NCBI RefSeq assembly: GCF_001905125.1
Contig: NZ_LWLE01000011.1
Coordinates: forward strand, 97,555-161,554
From: Streptomyces sp. TSRI0281
GTDB lineage: Bacteria; Actinomycetota; Actinomycetes; Streptomycetales; Streptomycetaceae
Reading direction: 5' to 3'
DNA length: 64,000 nucleotides
Shown here: piece by piece, positions 23,534 to 31,535 of the stretch
Position numbering within the stretch: position 1 is the first letter of the stretch
Layout: each line of letters begins with the position of its first letter
Notes under the pieces: model-generated
What the model was told of the DNA's origin: nothing
What the model saw: the letters and a program-made list of their open reading frames with translations, nothing else
The model's database searches: none
Program-made: the position numbers and the translations under genes

Positions 23534-24184
23534 TCAGGCGGCCCGGCGCCGGAGCAGGGGTGCGGGGCGCAGGGCCTCGGTGAGCAGGCCGCTCACCAGC
23601 CGGGTCTGATCGGCCAGCGTCGTGGCGGACAGGATGTCGCGCACCGAGACCTCGACGCCGAACTCCTTGCCGACGCGCCGCACGAGCCGGGTGACCAGAA
23701 GCGAGTCGCCGCCCAGGGCGAAGAAGTCCGAACCGTCGGACGGGAGCGGACAGTCGAGGACATCCCGCCACTGCTCGGCCAGGAAGGTCCGGATGCCACC
23801 CGTCGTGACGGCGGGCCGGGCGCGCCCGGAGATGCCGCGGCTGCGCAGCGTGTGGACGAGGTCGATCTGGTCGCCCAGATTCCGCCGCGACATGTCGTGC
23901 AGCGGGATCACGACGCCGAACTCCTTGCCGACGCGCCGTACCAGTCGGGTGAACAGCAGCGAGTCGCCGCCGCGGGTGAAGAAGTCCGCGTGTTCGGTGA
24001 GGTTGTGGCAGCCGAGCAGATCGCTCCAGGCGCCGAACATGAACTCCCGCACATCCTGGGCGGGATCGATGGGCGCGGCAGGTGCGTCGGGTGCGTCGGG
24101 TGCCGCGGATTCGACGGGTGCTGTGGAGGCGCCGGCCCGGTCGGTACCGGTGAGGGCGATGACGGCAGAGCGGTCACGGGTCAT
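23534..24184 (-). CDS. Stand-alone tandem peptidyl carrier protein
   Basis: A 216-residue protein made of two carrier domains and an Ala/Pro-rich N-terminal 40 residues. Each domain has the phosphopantetheine motif: FTRGGDSLLFTRLVRR (Ser75) and FALGGDSLLVTRLVRR (Ser161), both followed by an identical VGKEFGV. No adenylation, condensation or thioesterase domain is attached. AGGAG lies eight bases before ATG 24184. Twin carriers usually raise throughput or hold two substrates; loading must come from a separate enzyme that is not visible here. The Sfp-type transferase at 27139-27909 could activate it. Its promoter region carries TGGCAA elements shared with the XRE-TPR gene. Confidence 0.9.
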   Translation of the reverse strand: MTRDRSAVIALTGTDRAGASTAPVESAAPDAPDAPAAPIDPAQDVREFMFGAWSDLLGCHNLTEHADFFTRGGDSLLFTRLVRRVGKEFGVVIPLHDMSRRNLGDQIDLVHTLRSRGISGRARPAVTTGGIRTFLAEQWRDVLDCPLPSDGSDFFALGGDSLLVTRLVRRVGKEFGVEVSVRDILSATTLADQTRLVSGLLTEALRPAPLLRRRAA

Positions 24185-24256
24185 TTTCGCCACTCCTGTG
24201 GACATCGACGGGCTGGCATCATCTTGCCCGTCATCGTACGACAACCCCCACCTGGC

Positions 24257-24297
24257 TGGCAACAACTTTCCAAGGTTTCTGGCAACACACGTTGCCC
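24257..24297. promoter_or_regulatory. Operator pair between carrier and XRE-TPR genes
   Basis: TGGCAA-CAAC-TTTCCA at 24257-24272 and TGGCAA-N6-TTGCCC at 24280-24297 are imperfect versions of the 16-bp palindrome, 23 bp apart. They lie 73 bp upstream of the carrier gene and about 170 bp upstream of the regulator. Isolated half-sites (TTGCCA at 24348, TGGCAT at 24379) follow toward the regulator start. The arrangement suggests autoregulation plus control of the carrier gene. Confidence 0.65.
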
Positions 24298-24468
24298 GAA
24301 CCCTCCCTCCAGACCCCGCTATCCAGCCACCTTGCGAGGTCAGGCGTTTGCCAACCCGTACACTTCCCGGATATCCTTTGGCATAATTGGAACGAACAGT
24401 GTGACGCGAAGACGGCAACACGGTCGGCCCGGAATCTCTGTCATCCATCCATCCGTTGGGGTGTACAC

Positions 24469-25704
24469 GTGCTGGAGCAGCCATCCTTCGGCCGCCGGCT
24501 GAAGCAGCTGAGGACTGAACGCGGCCTGTCGCAGGCGGTGGTCGCCGGGGACGGAATGTCCACCGGCTATCTCTCGCGCCTGGAATCGGGCGCACGCCAG
24601 CCCACCGACCGCGCCGTGGCACATCTGGCGGGGCAGCTGGGCATCAGTCCCTCGGAGTTCGAGGAATCCCGGGCCACCTCACTCGCGCAGATACTGTCGC
24701 TCGCCACCTCACTCGAATCCGACGAGACCAGCGAGCTGCTGGCCGGGGCGCTGGAGTCGGCGCACGGGCAGGAGCCGATGCTGCGCTGGCAGGCCCTGTG
24801 GCTGCTCGGCCAGTGGAAGCGCCGCCACGGCGACCAGGCCGCCGAGCGCGCCTACCTCGACGAACTCGCCGCGCTCAGCGAGGAGATCGGTCTGGCCGAG
24901 CTGCGGGCGCGGGCACTCACCCAGCTGGCCAGGTCCCTGCGCGTCACGGGCGAGATCGTCCCCGCGGTCGAGGCAGCCGGGACGGCCTACCGGCTGGCCC
25001 GGGAGAACGACCTCTCCACCCAGGACGTGGCCGCCGCGCTGCTGGTCCTGGTGTCCGTGGAGGCGGAGGCGGGCCGGATGCCGGACGCCCGCCGGCACGC
25101 GTCCGAGCTGACCTCCCTGGTGGAAGGCCGCTCCGACACCCTGTGGGCCGAATCGCTGTGGACCGCGGGCGCCCTCAAGGTCCGCGAGGGCGAGTTCGGC
25201 GTGGCGCAGGACCTCTTCCAGCAGGCCCTGGACGGCTTCGACAGCCGGGAGAACCTCACCATCTGGCTGCGGCTGCGGGTGGCCATGGCCGAACTGCATC
25301 TGCAGAAGTTCCCGCCCGAGCCCGATGCCGCCCAGCGGTGCATCGAGGCAGCCGAGGCGGCACTCCCCTTCGCCCGCACACCCGCGCTCGAACAGTCGCT
25401 GACCGCTCTGCGGGCCCGCCTCGCCTTCCACGAAGGCAAGTTCGCCGACGCCCGCGCGCTGCTGGACCGGCTCGGCCGGGCCGAGCTGCGCCTGCCGTAC
25501 CAGACCCGGGTGCGCCTGGAGGTCCTCGGCAACCAGCTGCGCATCCTGAACGGCGAGGAGGACGAGGGCCTGGCCGGGCTGCAGACCCTCGCCCTACAGG
25601 CCCAGGAGAACTCCAACATAGATCTCGCCGCGGAGATCTGGCGGCTGGCCGCCGAGTGCCTGATGAAGGCCCGCGACAAGGCGCAGAGCGCCCCGGCCGC
25701 CTGA
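24469..25704 (+). CDS. XRE-family regulator with TPR sensor domain
   Basis: A 411-residue protein. The N-terminal XRE helix-turn-helix covers residues about 7-60 (FGRRLKQLRTERGLSQ, MSTGYLSRLESGARQPT). The remaining 340 residues are helical TPR repeats (LWLLGQWKRRHGDQAAERAYL, ALTQLARSLRVTGEIVPAVEAA, ALKVREGEFGVAQDLFQQAL). This layout is shared with peptide- or ligand-sensing regulators of the RRNPP type and with many Streptomyces pathway regulators. A GTG start at 24469 is used. Palindromic TGGCAA sites occur before this gene, the carrier gene, the 21-codon ORF/AhpD transcript and the proline-dehydrogenase-like gene, so these probably form its regulon. Confidence 0.85.
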   Translation: MLEQPSFGRRLKQLRTERGLSQAVVAGDGMSTGYLSRLESGARQPTDRAVAHLAGQLGISPSEFEESRATSLAQILSLATSLESDETSELLAGALESAHGQEPMLRWQALWLLGQWKRRHGDQAAERAYLDELAALSEEIGLAELRARALTQLARSLRVTGEIVPAVEAAGTAYRLARENDLSTQDVAAALLVLVSVEAEAGRMPDARRHASELTSLVEGRSDTLWAESLWTAGALKVREGEFGVAQDLFQQALDGFDSRENLTIWLRLRVAMAELHLQKFPPEPDAAQRCIEAAEAALPFARTPALEQSLTALRARLAFHEGKFADARALLDRLGRAELRLPYQTRVRLEVLGNQLRILNGEEDEGLAGLQTLALQAQENSNIDLAAEIWRLAAECLMKARDKAQSAPAA

Positions 25705-25718
25705 CGTACCACCCCGTC

Positions 25719-25760
25719 GCCCGGGGCACCGATGACCAGGAAGTCATCGGTGCCCCGGGC
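25719..25760 (+). terminator. Long perfect hairpin after XRE-TPR gene
   Basis: An 18-bp perfect stem (GCCCGGGGCACCGATGAC and complement) with a six-base loop starts 14 bp after the stop. Confidence 0.9.
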
Positions 25761-25860
25761 GGCGGCCTTTCACGGCCCCTCCCCGCAGACCCCATCCCCG
25801 CAGGCCCCCTTCCCGTAGCTCCCTCCCCGCAGGCTCCGCGCGACTGCCCCCTCGTCGATA

Positions 25861-25909
25861 TTGCCAACCCGCCCAGAACTGTGGCAATATTTTGCCTGAG
25901 AAATGGCAA
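25861..25909. promoter_or_regulatory. Operator cluster, distal, upstream of proline-dehydrogenase-like gene
   Basis: TTGCCA at 25861, the near-palindrome TGGCAA-TATT-TTGCCT at 25882-25897 and TGGCAA at 25904 are spaced by 21-22 bp. They lie about 210 bp before the proline-dehydrogenase-like start. The gap 25761-26112 holds no gene that I can support. Confidence 0.6.
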
Positions 25910-26022
25910 GGCTGGCACATTATGCGTATCGAGCCTTCGACCGGGGAGTGGCTGATCATGCGGATCATGAGGCCGAGCAGGTGTTTTCCCGGCGCTTCCG
26001 CATTCCTGCCCGCCCATCCGGT

Positions 26023-26038
26023 TGGCAACTTATTGCCA
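26023..26038. promoter_or_regulatory. Operator: perfect TGGCAA-CTTA-TTGCCA
   Basis: This is a perfect copy of the 16-bp palindrome, centred about 80 bp before the start of the proline-dehydrogenase-like gene. Repressor or activator use cannot be told from sequence. Confidence 0.7.
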
Positions 26039-26112
26039 GGAGCCTTCACTGCCCATCCGTGCGCGCGGGGCCGGGCGCTCCCGTGTACCGACAGGAATGC
26101 CGAGGCGCTGCC

Positions 26113-27087
26113 ATGACCGACGAGCTCTCCCAGCGTGCGCTGCTGGAATCCGCGGCCGAGGGGCTGCGCAAGCTGGCCACCGACACCCGGTGCCGGGTCG
26201 CGTTCGCCGCCCCCGGCTCGGTGCTGCAGGACATCCTCTCCCCCGCCGCGCGGCGCTACGTACTGGCTCCCGACCGGGACGGGTTCCTCGAACAGGTCGG
26301 AAAGCTGCGGGCGAGGGGCTACCTGGTGGCCGCCGAGTGCGCCGCGCCCCATCAGAACGCCGACGATCCCGCGCAGATCGAGCAGGTCGTCGCGGAGTAT
26401 CTGAGCCTGCTCGAAGCGGAACCGGCCCCCGACCGGCTCGGTTTCGAGCTGTCCCAGGTGGGCCTCGCCCGCTCGTCCCGCCTCGCCGTGGAGAACACCG
26501 GGCGGATCGCGGCCGCCGCGGCCCGGCACGGCAGCGAGGTCGTCCTCAGCATGGAGCGCGCGCCGGGCGTCGACGCCGTACTCGCCGTGTACCGCCCGCT
26601 CTCGGACCGGTACGCGAACGTCGGGATCACGCTCCAGGCGCATCTGCACCGCACCGAGCACGACGCGGCGACGCTGGCCCGGCCCGGCCGTACGATCCGG
26701 CTGGTCAAGGGCGCCTTCCCCGAACCGCCCCACATCGCCCTGCCGCGCGGGCCCGCCCTCGACGACCGCTTTCTGGACCTCGCGCAGAGCCTCGTGGACG
26801 GCGGGGTCCGGCTGAGCCTCGCCACCCAGGACCCCGTGGTGCTCGCCGCGGCGCGGGAACGCGGGCTGCTGGAGCGCGTCACGGAGATCGAGATGCTGCA
26901 CGGGGTGCGGCCGGAACTGCTGCGGCACTACCGCGAGTCCGGGCTGGTGTGCCGGATCCACGCCACGTACGGGACGAACTGGTGGCTGTATCTGCTCCAG
27001 CGCCTGGCCGAGCACCCGCCGATGGTCCTCAGGGCGCTGGCCGACATCGGCTCCGGCCGCACCGACACCGTCGGCATCGGCTACTGA
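26113..27087 (+). CDS. Proline dehydrogenase-like flavoenzyme
   Basis: A 324-residue TIM-barrel protein matching proline dehydrogenases. VGITLQAHLHRTEHD (about residues 168-182) corresponds to the lQaYLkRt block, IRLVKGAFPEPP to the RLVKGAY-E block, and YGTNWWLYLLQRLAEHP to the C-terminal Y/RR-ErP block, although the usual paired arginines are changed here to QR. The altered substrate-binding residues suggest a substrate other than free proline, perhaps a carrier-bound amino acid. ATG 26113 is supported by GAGG and by homology. It is under a TGGCAA operator, like the tandem carrier gene, so the two may work together. Confidence 0.75.
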   Translation: MTDELSQRALLESAAEGLRKLATDTRCRVAFAAPGSVLQDILSPAARRYVLAPDRDGFLEQVGKLRARGYLVAAECAAPHQNADDPAQIEQVVAEYLSLLEAEPAPDRLGFELSQVGLARSSRLAVENTGRIAAAAARHGSEVVLSMERAPGVDAVLAVYRPLSDRYANVGITLQAHLHRTEHDAATLARPGRTIRLVKGAFPEPPHIALPRGPALDDRFLDLAQSLVDGGVRLSLATQDPVVLAAARERGLLERVTEIEMLHGVRPELLRHYRESGLVCRIHATYGTNWWLYLLQRLAEHPPMVLRALADIGSGRTDTVGIGY

Positions 27088-27096
27088 CCCGGACCC

Positions 27097-27137
27097 GACC
27101 GGCCGCCGCCCCGGACCCGGGGGGCGGCCGATCGGTC
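27097..27137. terminator. Convergent hairpin between proline-dehydrogenase-like and PPTase genes
   Basis: GACCGGCCGCC at 27097 pairs with GGCGGCCGATCGGTC ending at 27137, with a GC-rich loop. Confidence 0.65.
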
Positions 27138-27138
27138 C

Positions 27139-27909
27139 TCAGGCCGGCCGCCCCTCCTCCCGGACCGCGACGGCGGCCGCGTATCCGCGCGGGACCGCGA
27201 CGTCCTCCACCCGCCAGCCGGGCGGCCCGGCCACCGCCGCCGTACCGGTGCCGAGGTAGTCCAGCGCCGGGCTGCGGGCGAGACCGGTGCCGAGTCCCTT
27301 GAGGTAGGCCTCCTTGCGCACCCAGGCCCGCGCGAACGCGTCGGGGCGGTCGGCCTCGGAGCAGGCGGCCAGTTCCGCCTCCTCCCGGGGATGCAGCACC
27401 CCCTTGATCTCGTCGGCGGCCTCGGCCGAGCCCTTGGTCTGTACGTCCGCCCCGACGGGCGTCGCGGCGAAGGCGAGCAGCGCGAGATCGCCGCTGTGCG
27501 AGAGCGAGAAGTGAAGGGGCACGTCCGGGTCCTCGGGCGCGGGTCTGCCGTGCGGTTCGCCGCAGCAGGGGCAGGGCTCGCGCCGGAAGCGGACCCGGTC
27601 GGCCGCGATCCCGAGCTGGGCCCCGAGCAGCAGCCGCAGGGCCACATGAGCGGTGACGTAGCACCGGCGGTCGGCGCTGCGGCGCAGTGCGGCGGCCCGG
27701 TCCCGTTCCGTGTCGTCGAGCACGAGACGGGCGAGCTCCGCCACCTTCTCCGGGCGCGTGTTCGCGTCCGCCAGCCACAGGTGCGCGGCACCGTCGGGCA
27801 GCCGCAGCGGACCGGGGGGAGCCCCGGGGATCAGGACTCCGGGTATCCGCGGCGCGGGTGACGCGGGCGCCTCGCACCGCGGACTCCGGACAGCGAGGTC
27901 AGTACGCAT
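27139..27909 (-). CDS. 4'-phosphopantetheinyl transferase, Sfp type
   Basis: A 256-residue Sfp/Gsp-type enzyme. It contains LHFSLSHSGDLALLAFA, then PVGADVQ (metal-binding Asp) and ARAWVRKEAYLKGLGTG, the WxxKEAxxK signature. It transfers phosphopantetheine from CoA to carrier-protein serines. The enediyne PKS carries its own C-terminal transferase domain, so the tandem carrier protein at 23534-24184 is the likeliest local target. The start codon overlaps the end of the upstream gene by 11 bp. An Arg/Ala-rich N-terminal extension of about 35 residues precedes the conserved part. Confidence 0.9.
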   Translation of the reverse strand: MRTDLAVRSPRCEAPASPAPRIPGVLIPGAPPGPLRLPDGAAHLWLADANTRPEKVAELARLVLDDTERDRAAALRRSADRRCYVTAHVALRLLLGAQLGIAADRVRFRREPCPCCGEPHGRPAPEDPDVPLHFSLSHSGDLALLAFAATPVGADVQTKGSAEAADEIKGVLHPREEAELAACSEADRPDAFARAWVRKEAYLKGLGTGLARSPALDYLGTGTAAVAGPPGWRVEDVAVPRGYAAAVAVREEGRPA

Positions 27910-28279
27910 GGCCGGTGGCCGTCGCGGCGACGAACCGGTACACGTCGTCCAGGAGGCCGTCGGTGTGCCGGACACCGTCCGCCCCGTACGCGTGCCCCGT
28001 CAGGACCGGCAGCACGTCCGCCAGGAGCCCGGCCAGTTCGCCGCCGTTCTCCTGGACCAGGGCGACGGCCCCTTCCCACAGCGCGGTACGCACCCGCTCC
28101 GCGGTGAGCAGGCCGTCGCCCGCTGCCGCGACGGTGAGCAGGCCGGCGATGCGCCGTTCCAGCGGCGTGGGTGTCCAGGCGCCGCACCGCGCGCGCTCGG
28201 CGAGTGCGTCCAGGCCCTCGCACAGACGCGTTTCCGCCGGCCGTGGCGTACTCGGGAGCTGTGCTGTGGTGTTCGGCAT
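27899..28279 (-). CDS. Hypothetical protein, 126 residues
   Basis: A helical, Ala/Leu-rich protein (ERRIAGLLTVAAAGDGLLTAERVRTALWEGAVALVQENGGELAGLLADVLPVL) with no domain that I recognise. GAGGAG lies six bases before ATG 28279 and the end overlaps the phosphopantetheinyl transferase start, so it is a real, translationally coupled gene. It lies 65 bp after metK on the same strand and may share its transcript. Confidence 0.65.
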   Translation of the reverse strand: MPNTTAQLPSTPRPAETRLCEGLDALAERARCGAWTPTPLERRIAGLLTVAAAGDGLLTAERVRTALWEGAVALVQENGGELAGLLADVLPVLTGHAYGADGVRHTDGLLDDVYRFVAATATGHAY

Positions 28280-28344
28280 GGTGACTCCTCACGGAGGGAC
28301 GGGTGTCGGACGGGATGCCGCGCACTGCCCCCGGCGGCGGCCTT

Positions 28345-29523
28345 TCAGGAGGAGGTGGCCGGTGCGCCGACGGCGCGGCGCAGGGCCTCGACGCGGTCGG
28401 TGCGCTCCCAGGTGAAGTCGGGGATTTCGCGGCCGAAGTGGCCGTACGCGGCGGTCTGGGCGTAGATCGGCCGGAGCAGGTCGAGGTCGCGGATGATGGC
28501 GGCCGGGCGGAGGTCGAAGACGTCGCCGATGGCCTGCTGGATGCGGTGCGGCGGCACGGTGTGGGTGCCGAAGGTCTCGACGAACAGGCCCACCGGTTCG
28601 GCCTTGCCGATCGCGTACGCGACCTGCACCTCGCAGCGGGAGGCGAGGCCCGCCGCCACCACGTTCTTCGCGACCCAGCGCATCGCGTACGCCGCCGAAC
28701 GGTCCACCTTCGAGGGGTCCTTGCCCGAGAACGCTCCGCCACCGTGCCGGGCCATACCGCCGTACGTATCGATGATGATCTTGCGGCCGGTCAGCCCGGC
28801 GTCGCCCATCGGGCCGCCGATCTCGAAACGGCCGGTCGGGTTCACCAGCAGCCGGTAGCCCTCCGTCGCCAGCTTGATGCCGTCCTCGACGAGCTGCGCC
28901 AGGACGTGCTCGACGACGAACTCACGGATGTCCGGGGTGAGCAGCGAGTCCAGGTCGATGTCCGAGGCGTGCTGCGAGGAGACGACCACCGTGTCGAGCC
29001 GGACCGCCGTGTCACCGTCGTACTCGATGGTGACCTGGGTCTTGCCGTCGGGGCGCAGATAGGGGACGGTCCCGTCCTTGCGGACCTCCGTCAGCCGGCG
29101 CGCGAGCCGGTGCGCCAGATGGATCGGGAGCGGCATCAGCTCGGGCGTCTCGTCGCAGGCGTAACCGAACATCAGGCCCTGGTCGCCCGCGCCGCCGGTG
29201 TCCACTCCCTGCGCGATGTCGGGCGACTGCGCGCCGATCGACACCGAGACACCGCAGGAGGCACCGTCGAAGCCCTTGGCCGAGGAGTCGTAGCCGATCT
29301 CCAGGACCTTCTCGCGCACCAGCCGGGCGATGGGCACGTAGGCCGCGGTGCTCACCTCGCCCGCGACGTGCACCAGGCCGGTGGTGACCATGGTCTCCAC
29401 CGCGACCCGTGCGGTCGGGTCCGCGCGCAGCAGCGCGTCGAGCACGGTGTCGCTGATCTGATCGGCGATCTTGTCCGGATGTCCTTCGGTCACGGACTCC
29501 GAGGTGAACAGTCTCCCGGCCAT
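28345..29523 (-). CDS. metK: S-adenosylmethionine synthetase
   Basis: A 392-residue MetK. It starts MAGRLFTSESVTEGHPDKIADQ and includes the ATP motif GAGDQGLMFGYA and the P-loop-like GGGAFSGKDPSKVDRSAAYA, all standard. It makes SAM from methionine and ATP. A housekeeping metK is expected elsewhere in the chromosome, so this is probably a cluster-linked copy that supports the methyltransferase and radical SAM enzymes. AGAGGA lies nine bases before the ATG at 29523; an in-frame upstream ATG at 29682 is not used by the family. Confidence 0.95.
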   Translation of the reverse strand: MAGRLFTSESVTEGHPDKIADQISDTVLDALLRADPTARVAVETMVTTGLVHVAGEVSTAAYVPIARLVREKVLEIGYDSSAKGFDGASCGVSVSIGAQSPDIAQGVDTGGAGDQGLMFGYACDETPELMPLPIHLAHRLARRLTEVRKDGTVPYLRPDGKTQVTIEYDGDTAVRLDTVVVSSQHASDIDLDSLLTPDIREFVVEHVLAQLVEDGIKLATEGYRLLVNPTGRFEIGGPMGDAGLTGRKIIIDTYGGMARHGGGAFSGKDPSKVDRSAAYAMRWVAKNVVAAGLASRCEVQVAYAIGKAEPVGLFVETFGTHTVPPHRIQQAIGDVFDLRPAAIIRDLDLLRPIYAQTAAYGHFGREIPDFTWERTDRVEALRRAVGAPATSS

Positions 29524-29948
29524 GCCAGTGATTCCTCTCGGAGAATAGGAATGCGGTGCCGTCGCGGCGTTTCCGGCACACCACGGCGCGCGCATGGAGC
29601 CACTGTCCATCCAAAGGTCAAACGCGCCCCGTGGACACGGCGACTTGGACAAGTGTCGGGAGGGGCCGCCCGCGAAGCGCACTCAGGCAGGTCGCGGGGG
29701 TCGCGGAGCCGCGCGGGCCGACGGGCGGCGGCTCCCGCGGCTCTGCGCACAGGAGAAGACGACCCCGGCGGCGGCAGGTCCGAGAATGGTCCTTTTCCAG
29801 CTGATCACCACCGTGCTGTCCCGGGGCGACGTGCTCCCGGGAGGTCTGCCGGAACGGAACCGTCGCCCCTCGCCGCCACGGTTCTCCCGGACACCATGCC
29901 GTGGCCGCGAGGCCGGTCCCGGCTCCCACCCGGCAAGGGAGGCAGAGC
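29524..29948. promoter_or_regulatory. Divergent intergenic region between metK and an Ala-rich gene
   Basis: A 425-bp gap that must hold the metK promoter. It contains a short inverted repeat ACTTG-GA-CAAGT around 29642 and no gene that I can support. The remaining sequence is GC-rich and featureless to the eye. Confidence 0.4.
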
Positions 29949-30359
29949 ATGAGCGACATCCGCCCGGCGGCCCACGGGGCCGAGAGCGAACCGACGGCAG
30001 CGGCGGTGCTCACCGCGGCCGCCGCCGCTTCCACCGCCTACACCGCGGCGGCCGCGAAGGGCGCGGCCACGGCGCTGGTACGCATGTTCGTGGACCAGGG
30101 GGTGTTCGGCGTCGCCCTCCATGACCCGGCGCCGGACGCGGAGGCGGGCCCGGCGTCCGCGCCCGCCTCCGTGCCCGAGGCCGCCGAGGTCACCGAACCC
30201 ACCGACTGGGACCGGATGTGCGCGGCCGTCGCGCAGGCCGAGGCACGCCGTGCCACCGACGACGGCGCGGCCCTCCCCCCGCTGCGTCTGTTGGGCGAGG
30301 CGGTGGCCCGGACCGCGGCCCGCAAGCCCGCGCTGCGCGCCGTGCCGCCCGCCGCTTAG
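29949..30359 (+). CDS. Hypothetical Ala-rich protein, 136 residues
   Basis: The start is supported by GGGAGG seven bases before ATG 29949. The first 50 residues are very Ala-rich and helical (AAAAASTAYTAAAAKGAATALVRMF). A Pro/Ala linker and a second helical part (WDRMCAAVAQAEARRATDDG) follow. It has no signal peptide and no known domain. It is 98 bp from the CMD-like gene on the same strand. I do not recognise it. Confidence 0.6.
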   Translation: MSDIRPAAHGAESEPTAAAVLTAAAAASTAYTAAAAKGAATALVRMFVDQGVFGVALHDPAPDAEAGPASAPASVPEAAEVTEPTDWDRMCAAVAQAEARRATDDGAALPPLRLLGEAVARTAARKPALRAVPPAA

Positions 30360-30457
30360 CAGTTCTGAGGATGCGTCACGCCGGGCCGCGGGGTCAGGAT
30401 CGGGCGCACGTCGCGCCGGCCGTCGGCGGGGGTGCGGAATCGGGACCCAGGAGGTGC

Positions 30458-31504
30458 ATGACCGTGAGGCCGGTTGTCAGGGCAGTGCTGCGGGGCGCGC
30501 TCAAGGATGTGCGGTACGTGCGGGTGGTCGCGCCCGCCGAGGCGTACGGGCCGGTGGCCGAGGTGTACGCCCAGGTGGAACGGGACTTCGGGGTACTGGC
30601 CCCGCCGGTGGCCCTGCACTCCCCCGCCCCCGCTCCGCTCGCCGCGGGCTGGCTGATGCTGCGGGAGACGCTGCTGGTCGAAGGGGCGGCGGGCCGGGCG
30701 GCCAAGGAGGTCACGGCGACCGCGGTCTCCGAGGCCAACTCCTGCTCGTACTGCGTCGATGTCCACCGGGCCACGCTCCAGACCCTGGAGGCGGAGCCGG
30801 CCGGCACCGATGCCGCGCTCGTCGCGTGGGCCCGCGCGACGGGCCGCCCCGGCGAGGAGGGCCGTCAGGCGCCCGTCCTGCCGTTCTCGGCCGCCGCGGC
30901 GGCCGAGATCCAGGGGGTGGCCGTCACCTTCCACTACATCAACCGGATGGTCGCCGTCTTCCTCGCCGACTCCCCCGTGCCCGACCAGGCCCCCGGCTTC
31001 CTGCGCGGCACCATCCTGCGCACGGCCGCCCGCGCCATGCGGCCGGTCGGGCCGGGACCGCTGCGGGCCGGGGACTCGCTCGCCCTCCTGCCCGCCGCGC
31101 CCCTGCCGGCCGGCCTGGAGTGGGCGCGGGAGAAGCCGGCGGTGGCCGACGCGCTGGGGCGGGCGGTGGCGGCCGTGGATGACGCGGCGCGCTGGGTGCC
31201 CGAGCCGGTGCGCGAGCGGCTGCGGGAGCGGCTGGCCGGATGGGACGGCGGTCCGGTGGGTCTGAGCCGGGCCTGGCTCGGTGAGGCACTGGCCGGTCTG
31301 CCGGCGGACTGCCTGTCCACCGCGCGGCTCGCCCTGCTGACCGCGTTCGCCGCGCACCAGGTCACCGACGCCGATGTGGCCGCGTTCCGTGAGCACCGGC
31401 CCGGTGACGGCGAGTTGATCGAACTGACCTCCTGGGCCGCCCTGACCACCGCCGTCCACATCGGCGCCCGGTCGGCCGTTCCCCGTCCGGCGCCCGGACG
31501 CTGA
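30458..31504 (+). CDS. Carboxymuconolactone decarboxylase/AhpD-like protein
   Basis: A 348-residue protein with the AhpD active-site pattern EANSCSYCVDVHRATL (Cys-x2-Cys-x3-His) near residue 95 and typical flanking helices (AAKEVTATAVSEANSC, FHYINRMVAVFL). It is twice the length of a single CMD domain. The C-terminal half (residues about 190-348) has a second, cysteine-free helical copy-like region. AGGAGG lies immediately before ATG 30458. Its role may be peroxide/radical detoxification or an unrelated reaction. Confidence 0.75.
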   Translation: MTVRPVVRAVLRGALKDVRYVRVVAPAEAYGPVAEVYAQVERDFGVLAPPVALHSPAPAPLAAGWLMLRETLLVEGAAGRAAKEVTATAVSEANSCSYCVDVHRATLQTLEAEPAGTDAALVAWARATGRPGEEGRQAPVLPFSAAAAAEIQGVAVTFHYINRMVAVFLADSPVPDQAPGFLRGTILRTAARAMRPVGPGPLRAGDSLALLPAAPLPAGLEWAREKPAVADALGRAVAAVDDAARWVPEPVRERLRERLAGWDGGPVGLSRAWLGEALAGLPADCLSTARLALLTAFAAHQVTDADVAAFREHRPGDGELIELTSWAALTTAVHIGARSAVPRPAPGR

Positions 31505-31535
31505 GCCCCCGGCACACCCGCCGGTGACCGGGCGG

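Noticed and set aside
23018..24502. 494-codon plus-strand frame opposite the tandem carrier gene
   Set aside because: Composition is Gly/Arg-rich without motifs, while the minus strand carries two clear carrier-protein signatures.
29642..29653. Operator at ACTTG-GA-CAAGT upstream of metK
   Set aside because: A single five-base inverted repeat is expected by chance; no second copy was found near other genes.
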